From positions 1-61,941 of the forward strand of contig JAKBCY010000002.1 in the NCBI GenBank assembly GCA_021807445.1: a stretch of 61,941 nucleotides of DNA, read 5' to 3'. The notes under the pieces are model-generated. The model was given only the letters and a program-made list of their open reading frames with translations. It ran no database searches and was not told the DNA's origin. Position 1 is the first letter of the stretch, and the number at the start of each line of letters is the position of its first letter. The position numbers and the translations under genes were made by a program. Source of the stretch: Pseudomonadota bacterium (GTDB taxonomy: Bacteria > Pseudomonadota > Gammaproteobacteria > Burkholderiales > Burkholderiaceae_C). Below, piece after piece: positions 53,659-61,941 of the stretch.

Positions 53659-54345
53659 TCAGGGAAGGAAACGGTATCCGACACCGCTCTCGGTCACGAA
53701 GTGCCGCGGGCGCGCGGGGTCCGCTTCCAGCAGGTGACGGAGTTTGCCCATGTAGATGCGCAGGTAATGGGCGTGATCGACGGCATTTTGCCCCCAGACC
53801 TCTCGCAGCAACTGGCGGTGGGTCACGACGTTGCCGGAATGGCGTAGCAGCGAGCACAGCAGGCGGTACTCGGTGCTCGTCAGATGCACGGCTTGGCCTT
53901 GCCGCTCAACGACGCGGCGTCCGAAGTCGACCCTCACGTCGCCGAAGCACATTTGCTCGGAACGGTCCGGCGCTGCGCGGCGGCGCAGGGTCACGCGCAC
54001 TCGCGCCAGCAGTTCGGGCATGCCGAAGGGCTTGCTCAAGTAGTCGTCTGCGCCAAGATCGAGGGCAGCCACTTTATCCTGCTCATCGGCACGAGCCGAC
54101 AAAACAATCACCGGCATCTCGCTCCAAGCTCTCAGTTCGCGCAGGAATTCAATGCCGTCACGGTCGGGCAGCCCAAGGTCGAGAATCACCAGGTCCGGCT
54201 TGCGGCTGCCCACGTCGATGAGGCCGCGCTCGCAACTGCCGGCCTCGGCAACCCGATGGCCGGCGCTTTCCAACGCCGAACGCACGAGGCGCCGTATCTC
54301 GACGTCGTCCTCGACCAGTAGCACCAGACTGGGTGCCTCAGACAT
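53659..54345 (-). CDS. kdpE: KdpE response regulator
   Basis: LVLLVEDDVEIRRLVRSALESAGH, VILDLGLPDRDGIEFLRELR, GADDYLSKPFGMPELLARVRVTLRR; follows kdpD. Confidence 0.95.
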   Translation of the reverse strand: MSEAPSLVLLVEDDVEIRRLVRSALESAGHRVAEAGSCERGLIDVGSRKPDLVILDLGLPDRDGIEFLRELRAWSEMPVIVLSARADEQDKVAALDLGADDYLSKPFGMPELLARVRVTLRRRAAPDRSEQMCFGDVRVDFGRRVVERQGQAVHLTSTEYRLLCSLLRHSGNVVTHRQLLREVWGQNAVDHAHYLRIYMGKLRHLLEADPARPRHFVTESGVGYRFLP

Positions 54346-57067
54346 GCCCGTCCGCATGGTCTTCGGCGTTGACCACCGGCGCTTGGGTCAGCGGCAGGGT
54401 GAAAGCGAACTCGGCGCCGCCGCCGGGCCGGTCGCCGGCGATGATCGTGCCGCCATGGGCCTCGACGATGGCACGGCAGATCGACAGCCCCAGGCCGACT
54501 CCGGGAATAGTCGACTCCTCACGGCCGCGTGCGAACGTCTCAAACACCGTGCTCTCCTTTCCCGGTGGCAGTCCGGGACCATCGTCCCAGACGGCAATCC
54601 TCAAGTTCTTCGCCTCCACCCTGGCATTAATGCCGATCGGCGTGTCGTCAGCGGTGTATTTCAGCGCATTGTCGAACAGATTCAGCAGCACCCGCTGCAG
54701 CAGCTCGGCATCGCCCCGCACCAGGGGCAGGTCCGCTGGCAGCTCAATACACAGGGGATGCCGGCTCAGAGCCTCCTGATCGACAGCGCGCAGCGCTGCG
54801 CCGACAAGCTCCTCGACCGATTGCCAGTCGTCGCGCAGCGTCACCCGGCCGGATTGCAATCGAGCCATTTCAAGCATGTCGTTGACCATCTTGGCCACCC
54901 GGCGCGCTTGGCGCCCGATCGACGCGGCCAACTCGCCACCGACGCCGCCGGCCGCTTCGGTGGCGGCCAGGCGCATGCGCAGCATGTCGGTGGCACCGAT
55001 CAGGCTGGTCAGCGGCGTCCTGAGATCATGGGACAGCGCGGCCAGCACCGAGTTGCGCAAACGCTCGGCCTCCATCGCCAGCAGCGTGTCCTGAGCCACC
55101 GTGACGAAATGGATGCGTTCGAGGGCGATCGCGATCTGAGTCGTGAAGGTGTCGAGCAATCGGCGCTGTTCCGGCGCCTGTACCAGGCGAGCCAGTTCCG
55201 GACGCAGCACGAGGACGCCGCGAATGCGCATGGGCGCCTTCAGCGGCAGGTACAGCAGGGGCAGCGCTGGCAGTGTGTCCGTGCCCAGCCCGGCCGCTTC
55301 GCCGTGGTCGGCGCACCAGCTGGCTACCTCGGCGCCGGGCTCCAGCTCAGCGTCCGGCCCCTCCAGGCGCAGCCGGTTGTCCGCGCCGAGCACATAGAGC
55401 GCAGAACGGGCCCGGAAGCTGCTGTCAACATGGCGCAACCCGGTTTCGACGACCTGCTCGATTGTCAGCGCTGCCGACAGGTCGCGGGACAGAGAGTAAA
55501 GGTCTTGGCTGCGGCGCTGTCGCTGGTTAGCCACCAGCACCTGGTAGCGCAGGCTGGCGGTGAGCTGGCCGATCAGCAGGCCGACGCCGAGCATGACAGC
55601 GAAGGTGAACAGAAACTGGACGTCGCTGACTGCGAAAGACAGCCGCGGCGGCACGCAGAAGAAGTCGAAGCCCAACACATTGAGTACCGCCGCCAGCACC
55701 GCAGGACCACGTCCCCAGCGCAGCGCCACCATGACCACGCCGAGCAGGAACAGCATGACGATGTTCGACAGCTCGAAATGACCGATCAGGATGGTGCCGA
55801 GCAGGGTTGCCGCTGCGCTGACGCCTAGGGCCTTGGCGTAGGCCGGCCAGACGAGGCCGCGTGCCTCGCGCCTGGCGCGCGCTTCGCCGTCACCAGCGCT
55901 TGCGTCGAGGCGCCCCGGGGCGACCATCACCAGGTCGAGGTCGGGCGCGCGGCGTGCCAGAGCGCGGGCAAGCGACGGCGACCATCCTTCTGGCCACCAG
56001 GAGGCGCCGGCACGTCGACCGAGGACAACCCGATTGAGGTTGTGGCTGCGAGCGTAGGCATGCACCTCGGCCGCCGGATCGCGCCCCGACAGCACGGCGG
56101 TCTGCGCGCCAAGGTCGTGGGCCATTTGCAGCAACTTGAGGATCGCCGCGCGCCGTGGCTCGGACAGTCGCGACAGTGCTGGAGTCTCGACGTAAACGAC
56201 GTGCCAGCGCGCGTGCAGCGCCTCGGCCAATCGGGCCGCAGCACGCACCAGATCGGGCCTGGTACGGCTGCCTACGCAGGCCACCAGGGCTTCGGACGCG
56301 CTCCACACCGCGCCCCCTACCTCGTTGCTGCGGTAACTGCGCATCTCGCTATCGACCCGTTCGGCAGTCATGCGCAGCGCCATCTGGCGCAACGCCAGCA
56401 GGTTACCGCGGCGAAAAAAATGCTTCGCCGCGCGCTCGGCCTGTGCCGGGACGTAGACCTTGCCCTCCCTGAGGCGCTGCAGCAGCTCCTCGGGCGGCAG
56501 GTCCACCAGGATCACTTCATCGGCCTCGTTGAAGATGCGATCGGGCACGGTCTCGCGGATGGGGACACCGGTGATCGAGGCGACGATGTGGCTGACGCTC
56601 GCGAGATGCTGGACGTTCAGCGTGGTGTGGACGTTGAACCCCGCGAGCAGCAGGTCCTCGATGTCCTGCCAGCGTTTTGGATGCAGACTGCCGTCGGCGT
56701 TGCTGTGTGCCAGCTCGTCGACCAGGATCACAGCGGGATGACGTTCGAGCGCCGCCTCCAGGTCGAATTCCCGCATGTGTCTGGCGCCGCGCGCAATCTC
56801 GCGCGCCGGCAGCATTTCGAGCCCGTCCAGGAGAGCGACGGTCTCTTGTCGGCCATGGGTCTCGATGATGCCGCAAACCACGTCCTCCGCCTGTTGCCGT
56901 AGCCGCTGCGCCGCAGCCAGCATGGCGAAGGTCTTGCCGACGCCAGGGCAGGCGCCAAAGAAGATCTTCAGGCGCCCGCGCTGGGCGCGTTGCTCTTCGC
57001 GCTCAACCTGCTGCAGCAGGGCGTCGGGGTCCGGGCGCGTCGCGTCGCTCAATTGATGATCTTCCAA
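54338..57067 (-). CDS. kdpD: KdpD sensor histidine kinase
   Basis: GRLKIFFGACPGVGKTFAMLAAAQRLR, DELAHSNADGSLHPKRWQDIEDLLLAGFNVHTTLNVQHL, SHDLRTPLTSLIGATDML. Confidence 0.97.
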   Translation of the reverse strand: MEDHQLSDATRPDPDALLQQVEREEQRAQRGRLKIFFGACPGVGKTFAMLAAAQRLRQQAEDVVCGIIETHGRQETVALLDGLEMLPAREIARGARHMREFDLEAALERHPAVILVDELAHSNADGSLHPKRWQDIEDLLLAGFNVHTTLNVQHLASVSHIVASITGVPIRETVPDRIFNEADEVILVDLPPEELLQRLREGKVYVPAQAERAAKHFFRRGNLLALRQMALRMTAERVDSEMRSYRSNEVGGAVWSASEALVACVGSRTRPDLVRAAARLAEALHARWHVVYVETPALSRLSEPRRAAILKLLQMAHDLGAQTAVLSGRDPAAEVHAYARSHNLNRVVLGRRAGASWWPEGWSPSLARALARRAPDLDLVMVAPGRLDASAGDGEARARREARGLVWPAYAKALGVSAAATLLGTILIGHFELSNIVMLFLLGVVMVALRWGRGPAVLAAVLNVLGFDFFCVPPRLSFAVSDVQFLFTFAVMLGVGLLIGQLTASLRYQVLVANQRQRRSQDLYSLSRDLSAALTIEQVVETGLRHVDSSFRARSALYVLGADNRLRLEGPDAELEPGAEVASWCADHGEAAGLGTDTLPALPLLYLPLKAPMRIRGVLVLRPELARLVQAPEQRRLLDTFTTQIAIALERIHFVTVAQDTLLAMEAERLRNSVLAALSHDLRTPLTSLIGATDMLRMRLAATEAAGGVGGELAASIGRQARRVAKMVNDMLEMARLQSGRVTLRDDWQSVEELVGAALRAVDQEALSRHPLCIELPADLPLVRGDAELLQRVLLNLFDNALKYTADDTPIGINARVEAKNLRIAVWDDGPGLPPGKESTVFETFARGREESTIPGVGLGLSICRAIVEAHGGTIIAGDRPGGGAEFAFTLPLTQAPVVNAEDHADGHV

Positions 57068-57074
57068 CTTGGAG

Positions 57075-57662
57075 TCAGCGCAGACGCCGCGGCACGCTGC
57101 CGTCGAGCGCCAGGTTCAGCTCGAGAACATTGACGCGCGGCTCTCCGAACAGGCCGAGGAAAGGGTGCACGGCGTGGGCGTCGAGCAGGCGCTGCACCGC
57201 CTGCGGGCGCATGTGCCGGGCTCTCGCGACGCGGTCGAGTTGATATTCGGCGGCAGCGAGGCTGATATCCGGGTCCAGGCCCGAGCCTGAGGCCGTGACC
57301 AGGTCGACCGGGATCGGCGCCTCGTTGCCGGGGTCGGCGGCGCGCAGCGCGTCGACGTTGGCCTTGACGGCGGCGATCTGAGCCGGGTTGGTCGGGCCCA
57401 GATTGGACCCGCCCGAGGCCAAACCGTTGTCGGGCTGCGGGATCGTCGCCGACGGCCGACCCCAAAAAACCCCTGGAGCGGAGAAGTCCTGTCCAATCAG
57501 GGACGAGCCGACGGGTGTACCGTTCACCGCCAACACGGAGCCGTTGGCGCGCCATGGAAAGGCCAACTGTGCGATGCCGGTGACCAGCAGCGGATAGGCC
57601 AGACCGGTCAGGAGCGTAAGGCCGATGAACAGGGTCAGCGCGGGGCGCAGGGTTCGGAACAT
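57075..57662 (-). CDS. kdpC: K+-transporting ATPase subunit C
   Basis: LTGLAYPLLVTGIAQLAFPWRANGS, GSSLIGQDFSAPGVFWGRPSAT, DLVTASGSGLDPDISLAAAEYQ. Confidence 0.96.
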   Translation of the reverse strand: MFRTLRPALTLFIGLTLLTGLAYPLLVTGIAQLAFPWRANGSVLAVNGTPVGSSLIGQDFSAPGVFWGRPSATIPQPDNGLASGGSNLGPTNPAQIAAVKANVDALRAADPGNEAPIPVDLVTASGSGLDPDISLAAAEYQLDRVARARHMRPQAVQRLLDAHAVHPFLGLFGEPRVNVLELNLALDGSVPRRLR

Positions 57663-57675
57663 GGTGTCCTCCGGT

Positions 57676-59742
57676 TCAAACCAAGTGCAGGCCGTTGAGG
57701 ATCAAATCGATGGCCTTGATGCCAAAGAAGGGTAGGACGATGCCACCGACACCGTAGATGAGCAGGTTGGTGCGCAACAGCGTGGCGGCGGCAAGCGGGC
57801 GGAATTTGACCCCCTTTAGCGCTAGGGGGATCAGGAACACGATGATCAGGGCATTGAAAATCACCGCTGACAGAATCGCCGAATCCGGGCTCCCCAGTCG
57901 CATGACGTTGAGCGCCTGGAGCTGCGGGAAGGTCGTCATGAACATCGCCGGGATGATGGCAAAATATTTTGCCAGATCGTTAGCAATGCTGAATGTCGTG
58001 AGCGCGCCGCGGGTCATCAGCATCTGCTTGCCGATTTCGACAACTTCGATCAGTTTGGTCGGGTTGGAGTCGAGATCGACCATATTGCCGGCCTCGCGCG
58101 CCGCCTGGGTACCGCTGTTCATCGCTACCGCAACGTCAGCCTGGGCCAGCGCCGGGGCATCGTTGGTGCCGTCGCCGGTCATCGCCACCAGGCGACCGTC
58201 GGCTTGGTACTTGCGGATCAGCGCAAGCTTGGTCTCCGGCGTGGCCTCGGCCTTATATTCATCGACCCCTGCTTCTGCGGCTATTGCCGCGGCGGTCAAC
58301 CGGTTGTCACCGGTGATCATCACGGTCTGGATGCCCATGCGGCGCAGCTGTGCGAAACGCTCTTTGATGCCGTCCTTGACCACGTCCTTAAGCTCGACAA
58401 CGCCGAGCACCGCAGTGCCGTCGGAGACCACTAGCGGCGTGCTGCCGCGGCGCGCCACCGTGTCCACCAACTGGCGCAAATCGGCCGGCAGCGCGCCGCC
58501 TCGCTCACCGATCCAGCGCTCGATCTCGCTGGCGGCGCCCTTGCGAATCGGCCGGCCGCGCAGGTCGACGCCGCTCATGCGGGTCTGCGCCGAGAACGGC
58601 ACGAACACCGCATCGAGCTGACGCAAATCGCGTTCGCGCAGATTGAAGCGGCGCTTGGCCAGAACGACGATGGAACGCCCCTCCGGGGTCTGGTCGGCCA
58701 GCGAAGCGAGTTGCGCAGCGTCGGCCAGGGCGCGTTCGTCGACCCCGGCGACCGGCAGGAAGCTGCTGGCCTGGCGGTTGCCCAAGGTGATCGTGCCGGT
58801 CTTGTCGAGCAGCAGCACGTCGATGTCCCCGGCGGCCTCTACCGCACGACCCGAAGTCGCGACGACATTGGCGCCGAGCATGCGGCTCATGCCGGCCACG
58901 CCGATGGCTGATAAGAGCGCGCCAATGGTAGTTGGGATCAGGCACACCAACAGCGCGACCAGCACGGTGATGCTGACCGGATGGCCCCGCCCGGCAGCGT
59001 GGGTCGAATAGATCGAATAGGGCAGCAGGGTGGCGGTGGCCATCAACAGGATCAGGGTCAGCGCGATCAGCAGGATGGTCAAGGCAATCTCGTTCGGCGT
59101 CTTGCGCCGCTTCGCCCCTTCCACGAGCGCGATCATGCGGTCGAGGAAGGAGTCGCCTGGGTCGGCGGTGCAGCGTATGACGATCCAGTCCGACAACACC
59201 GTGGTACCTCCGGTGACCGAGGAGAAGTCACCGCCGGATTCGCGGATTACCGGCGCTGATTCCCCGGTAATGGCGCTCTCGTCGACGGTGGCTGCGCCTT
59301 CGATGACCTCGCCGTCACAAGGGACCACCTCGTGGGCCTGGACCACAACGACGTCGCCGCAGCGCAATCTGTCGCTGTCGACCAGGGTCCACGGCGCGCC
59401 GTACTTGGGCTCGTGCAGGCGCTTGGCCTGGGTGTCGCCCTTGGTACTGCGCAGGCTCGCGGCCTGCGCCTTGCTGCGGCCCTCTGCCAGGGCCTCGGCG
59501 AAATTGGCGAACAGCACGGTGAACCACAGCCAGACAGCGACAGCGCCATCGAAGCCAGCCTGGGCCTGGCCGTGGCCGTCGAGCGCCCGCAGCCACAGCA
59601 CGGTGGTCAGAATGCTGCCGACGAAGACGACGAACATCACCGGGTTGCGGAACTGCACTCGGGGGTCGAGTTTGCGAAAGGACTCGGCCAGCGCCGGGCC
59701 AAGCAGGGCGCGTTCGAACAGGGCGAGGGCGTGACGGGTCAT
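57676..59742 (-). CDS. kdpB: K+-transporting P-type ATPase subunit B
   Basis: [83 protein letters not shown]; start at MTRHALALF. Confidence 0.97.
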   Translation of the reverse strand: MTRHALALFERALLGPALAESFRKLDPRVQFRNPVMFVVFVGSILTTVLWLRALDGHGQAQAGFDGAVAVWLWFTVLFANFAEALAEGRSKAQAASLRSTKGDTQAKRLHEPKYGAPWTLVDSDRLRCGDVVVVQAHEVVPCDGEVIEGAATVDESAITGESAPVIRESGGDFSSVTGGTTVLSDWIVIRCTADPGDSFLDRMIALVEGAKRRKTPNEIALTILLIALTLILLMATATLLPYSIYSTHAAGRGHPVSITVLVALLVCLIPTTIGALLSAIGVAGMSRMLGANVVATSGRAVEAAGDIDVLLLDKTGTITLGNRQASSFLPVAGVDERALADAAQLASLADQTPEGRSIVVLAKRRFNLRERDLRQLDAVFVPFSAQTRMSGVDLRGRPIRKGAASEIERWIGERGGALPADLRQLVDTVARRGSTPLVVSDGTAVLGVVELKDVVKDGIKERFAQLRRMGIQTVMITGDNRLTAAAIAAEAGVDEYKAEATPETKLALIRKYQADGRLVAMTGDGTNDAPALAQADVAVAMNSGTQAAREAGNMVDLDSNPTKLIEVVEIGKQMLMTRGALTTFSIANDLAKYFAIIPAMFMTTFPQLQALNVMRLGSPDSAILSAVIFNALIIVFLIPLALKGVKFRPLAAATLLRTNLLIYGVGGIVLPFFGIKAIDLILNGLHLV

Positions 59743-59762
59743 GATGGATCCTCGGGGACGCT

Positions 59763-61544
59763 TCAGTGAACGCCCCACAGCGTCAGGTGCTCGACGATCG
59801 GCCCGAGGGCCAGCGCCGGCAGGAAGGTCAGTGCCGCCACCAGCACCACGGTGCCGATCAGCAGGCCGACGAACAGGCCGCCGTGGGTCGGCATGGTGCC
59901 GCTGGATCCGGCCAATCGCTTCTTGCCAGCCATCGAGCCGGCGACGGCCAGCGCAGCGATGATTGAGACGAATCGGCCCAGCCACATCGCCACGCCCAGG
60001 CTCAGGTTGTAGAAGGAGGTGTTGGCGTTCAGCCCGGCGAAGGCGCTGCCGTTGTTGTTCGACGCCGAGGTGAAGGCGTACAACATCTCGGAGAAACCGT
60101 GGGCGCCCGGGTTGGCCAGCCCTGCCAGGCCGACCGCGGTGACCGACGCCAACGCGGTACCGAGCAGCGCCAGCAGCGGCGAAATCAGCAGCCCCATCGC
60201 CACCATCTTCATCTCGAAAGACTCGATTTTCTTGCCGACATACTCCGGCGTGCGGCCGATCATCAGCCCGCCGACGAACACCGCCATGAGGGCGGCCATC
60301 AGCATGCCGTACAGGCCGGTGCCCACACCGCCCGGCGCGACCTCGCCGAGTTGCATCAGCACCATGGGCACCATGCCGCCCAGCGGCGTGTCCGAGTCCA
60401 ACATGGAGTTGACGGCGCCAGTCGAGGTGCCTGTGGCCGCGGCGGAGAACACGGCGCTGGCCGGAACGCCAAAACGGGTTTCCTTGCCTTCCATATTGCC
60501 TGCCGACTGGTTAATGTGCAGGGCGGCTAGTTGCGGGTTGCCCTGGGCCTCGAAATGAGCTTCGAAGCCCATCGCAACCCCGAGCATCAGGGCCATCGCA
60601 ACCAGCAGCGCCCAGCCCTGGCGACGGTCACCGACGGCCTCGCCGAAGGTGTGGCACAGAGCCGCCGAGATCAGCAGCATGGCGACGATCTCCAGCACGT
60701 TGGTCAGGGCATCAGGGTTTTCGTAGGGATGCGCCGAGTTGGCGTTGAAGAATCCCCCGCCGTTGGTCCCAAGTTCTTTGATCGCCTCCTGCGAGGCCAC
60801 CGGCCCCAGCGGCAGGGTCTGCCGGGTCGCGCTTGACGCCACCAGAACCGGGTTGCCATGGGCATCCTTGAGCAGATCGCCGCGTGCGTCGCGTTTAGGT
60901 ACCTGGAAACTCACAGGGGTACGCAGGGCCACGACTCGGTCGGGCTGCAGGGTCTGCGGCACACCGCGCGCCGCCAGGACGATGGCCAAGCCGAAGGACA
61001 TCGGCAGCAGGACCCAGGTGGTGATGCGGGTGACGTCGATCCAGAAATTGCCGATGGTGGGCGTGCTGCGGCGGGCGAAACCGCGCACCAAGGCGAAGGC
61101 CACGGCGATGCCGGTGGCAGCTGAGAGAAAGTTCTGCACGGTCAGACCGGCCATCTGCACCAGGTTGCCCATCGTGCTTTCGCCCGCATAGCCCTGCCAG
61201 TTGGTATTGGTGACGAAGCTGATCGCTGTGTTCCATGCGGAATCAGGGCTGACCGGGCCGAAGTGCTGCGGGTTCAGCGGCAGCCACCCCTGCCAACGCT
61301 GCAGCGCGTAGACCGCCAGCACGCCGAGCAGATTGAACAGCAGCAGGGCACGGGCGTATGCGCCCCATCCCATCTCCTGCGCCGGGTCGACCCCGGCCAG
61401 GCGCAGTGCAGCGGCTTCGGCAGTCAGCAGGCTGCGCGGCAGTCGCCCATCCATGACTGCCGCCAGATAACGTCCGAGCGGGCGGGCGAGCACGCCGACG
61501 AGGAGCGCGACTGTGGCGAGCAGCGCCCAGAATTCGGCATTCAT
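59763..61544 (-). CDS. kdpA: K+-transporting ATPase subunit A
   Basis: [81 protein letters not shown]. Confidence 0.97.
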   Translation of the reverse strand: MNAEFWALLATVALLVGVLARPLGRYLAAVMDGRLPRSLLTAEAAALRLAGVDPAQEMGWGAYARALLLFNLLGVLAVYALQRWQGWLPLNPQHFGPVSPDSAWNTAISFVTNTNWQGYAGESTMGNLVQMAGLTVQNFLSAATGIAVAFALVRGFARRSTPTIGNFWIDVTRITTWVLLPMSFGLAIVLAARGVPQTLQPDRVVALRTPVSFQVPKRDARGDLLKDAHGNPVLVASSATRQTLPLGPVASQEAIKELGTNGGGFFNANSAHPYENPDALTNVLEIVAMLLISAALCHTFGEAVGDRRQGWALLVAMALMLGVAMGFEAHFEAQGNPQLAALHINQSAGNMEGKETRFGVPASAVFSAAATGTSTGAVNSMLDSDTPLGGMVPMVLMQLGEVAPGGVGTGLYGMLMAALMAVFVGGLMIGRTPEYVGKKIESFEMKMVAMGLLISPLLALLGTALASVTAVGLAGLANPGAHGFSEMLYAFTSASNNNGSAFAGLNANTSFYNLSLGVAMWLGRFVSIIAALAVAGSMAGKKRLAGSSGTMPTHGGLFVGLLIGTVVLVAALTFLPALALGPIVEHLTLWGVH

Positions 61545-61547
61545 GGG

Positions 61548-61637
61548 TCAGAACTCCTCGGCGCGGATCAGCGCATACACCAAATAGACGAACAACAGCA
61601 GAGTCACGACCCCGCCGACCCAGTACATTGCGTGCAT
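61548..61637 (-). CDS. kdpF: KdpF small subunit (not in the supplied ORF track)
   Basis: MHAMYWVGGVVTLLLFVYLVYALIRAEEF*; single TM with the typical VYLVYALIRAE ending; immediately upstream of kdpA; alternative start 61628. Confidence 0.88.
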   Translation of the reverse strand: MHAMYWVGGVVTLLLFVYLVYALIRAEEF

Positions 61638-61638
61638 G

Positions 61639-61734
61639 TCACTTACCTTTTTGCAGAGCTTCGCAGCCGGCAGTCAACAGCAACAGCACGGCGTACAGTG
61701 CCAGGCCCAAGCCCAACCAGAGCAGATCCGACAT
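61639..61734 (-). CDS. Small single-TM protein upstream of kdpF
   Basis: MSDLLWLGLGLALYAVLLLLTAGCEALQKGK*; same strand, ends 1 nt before the first possible kdpF ATG. Confidence 0.6.
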   Translation of the reverse strand: MSDLLWLGLGLALYAVLLLLTAGCEALQKGK

Positions 61735-61862
61735 CGGTGTTCTCCAAGCAGTGAGGCGTTCGGGCGCCGTCAGGGCTGGGCCGGGCGGCGCCATGCCTGC
61801 CTCTCGCTGAGGCGCAAACTTGGGCCAGCCCGGCGTTTGCTCAAGATGTAGCCTAGGATTCT

Positions 61863-61914
61863 CGGCATAAAGATGGCATAAAAAATTGAGCCACCGCCGT
61901 AAAAATTGCGTAAA
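61863..61914 (-). promoter_or_regulatory. Candidate KdpE operator upstream of the kdp operon
   Basis: Minus strand TTTACGCAATTTTTACGGC and TTTATGCCATCTTTATGCCG: two direct-repeat pairs, each with 11-bp period. Confidence 0.5.
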
Positions 61915-61941
61915 CAGCGCCTTGTTCTCCGCTGCCTCGCC

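Noticed and set aside
54152-55828. 558-aa plus-strand ORF antisense to kdpD
   Set aside because: Composition is the usual high-GC shadow of the opposite coding strand (Arg/Gln/His-rich, no domain), and kdpD is unambiguous.

Overview
The window looks like a chromosomal segment of a GC-rich betaproteobacterium (probably Burkholderiales; taxonomy inferred from gene content and order only). I recognise about 47 protein-coding genes. Blocks in order: DUF4337 and PAP2 genes; an AidB-like acyl-CoA dehydrogenase; minCDE; a WecA/MraY-like glycosyltransferase; rfbB-rfbD; an MgtC/DUF4010 membrane protein; a divergent pgi-like gene coupled to lysS and a spermidine-synthase-like gene; sixA; an OlsB-like N-acyltransferase; ppx and ppk; pstSCAB-phoU-phoB-phoR; glmM-folP-ftsH-rlmE; yhbY; DUF4149-greA-carB-lysE-carA; a TonB-like protein; a BI-1 family protein; rlmD; a PolB-like exonuclease; surE-pcm-nlpD-rpoS; a broken ClC channel gene; an HPP-CBS protein; a lipoprotein; and a full kdp locus (kdpF-A-B-C-D-E) with an extra small ORF upstream of kdpF. 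I found no rRNA, convincing tRNA or CRISPR array. The most interesting signals outside routine annotation are: two decayed TnpB (IS200/IS605 OrfB) relics of different subfamilies; Pho-box-like repeats upstream of pstS, ppk and the OlsB-like gene; a pgi homologue lacking the catalytic Glu; a ClC gene with two frame lesions; an unlisted 31-aa membrane microprotein upstream of kdpF with 11-bp-phased repeats upstream; and a structured intergenic element at about 51.79-51.89 kb with mutually exclusive helices. I see no clear new defence or biosynthetic system. All calls are by eye, with no database search.
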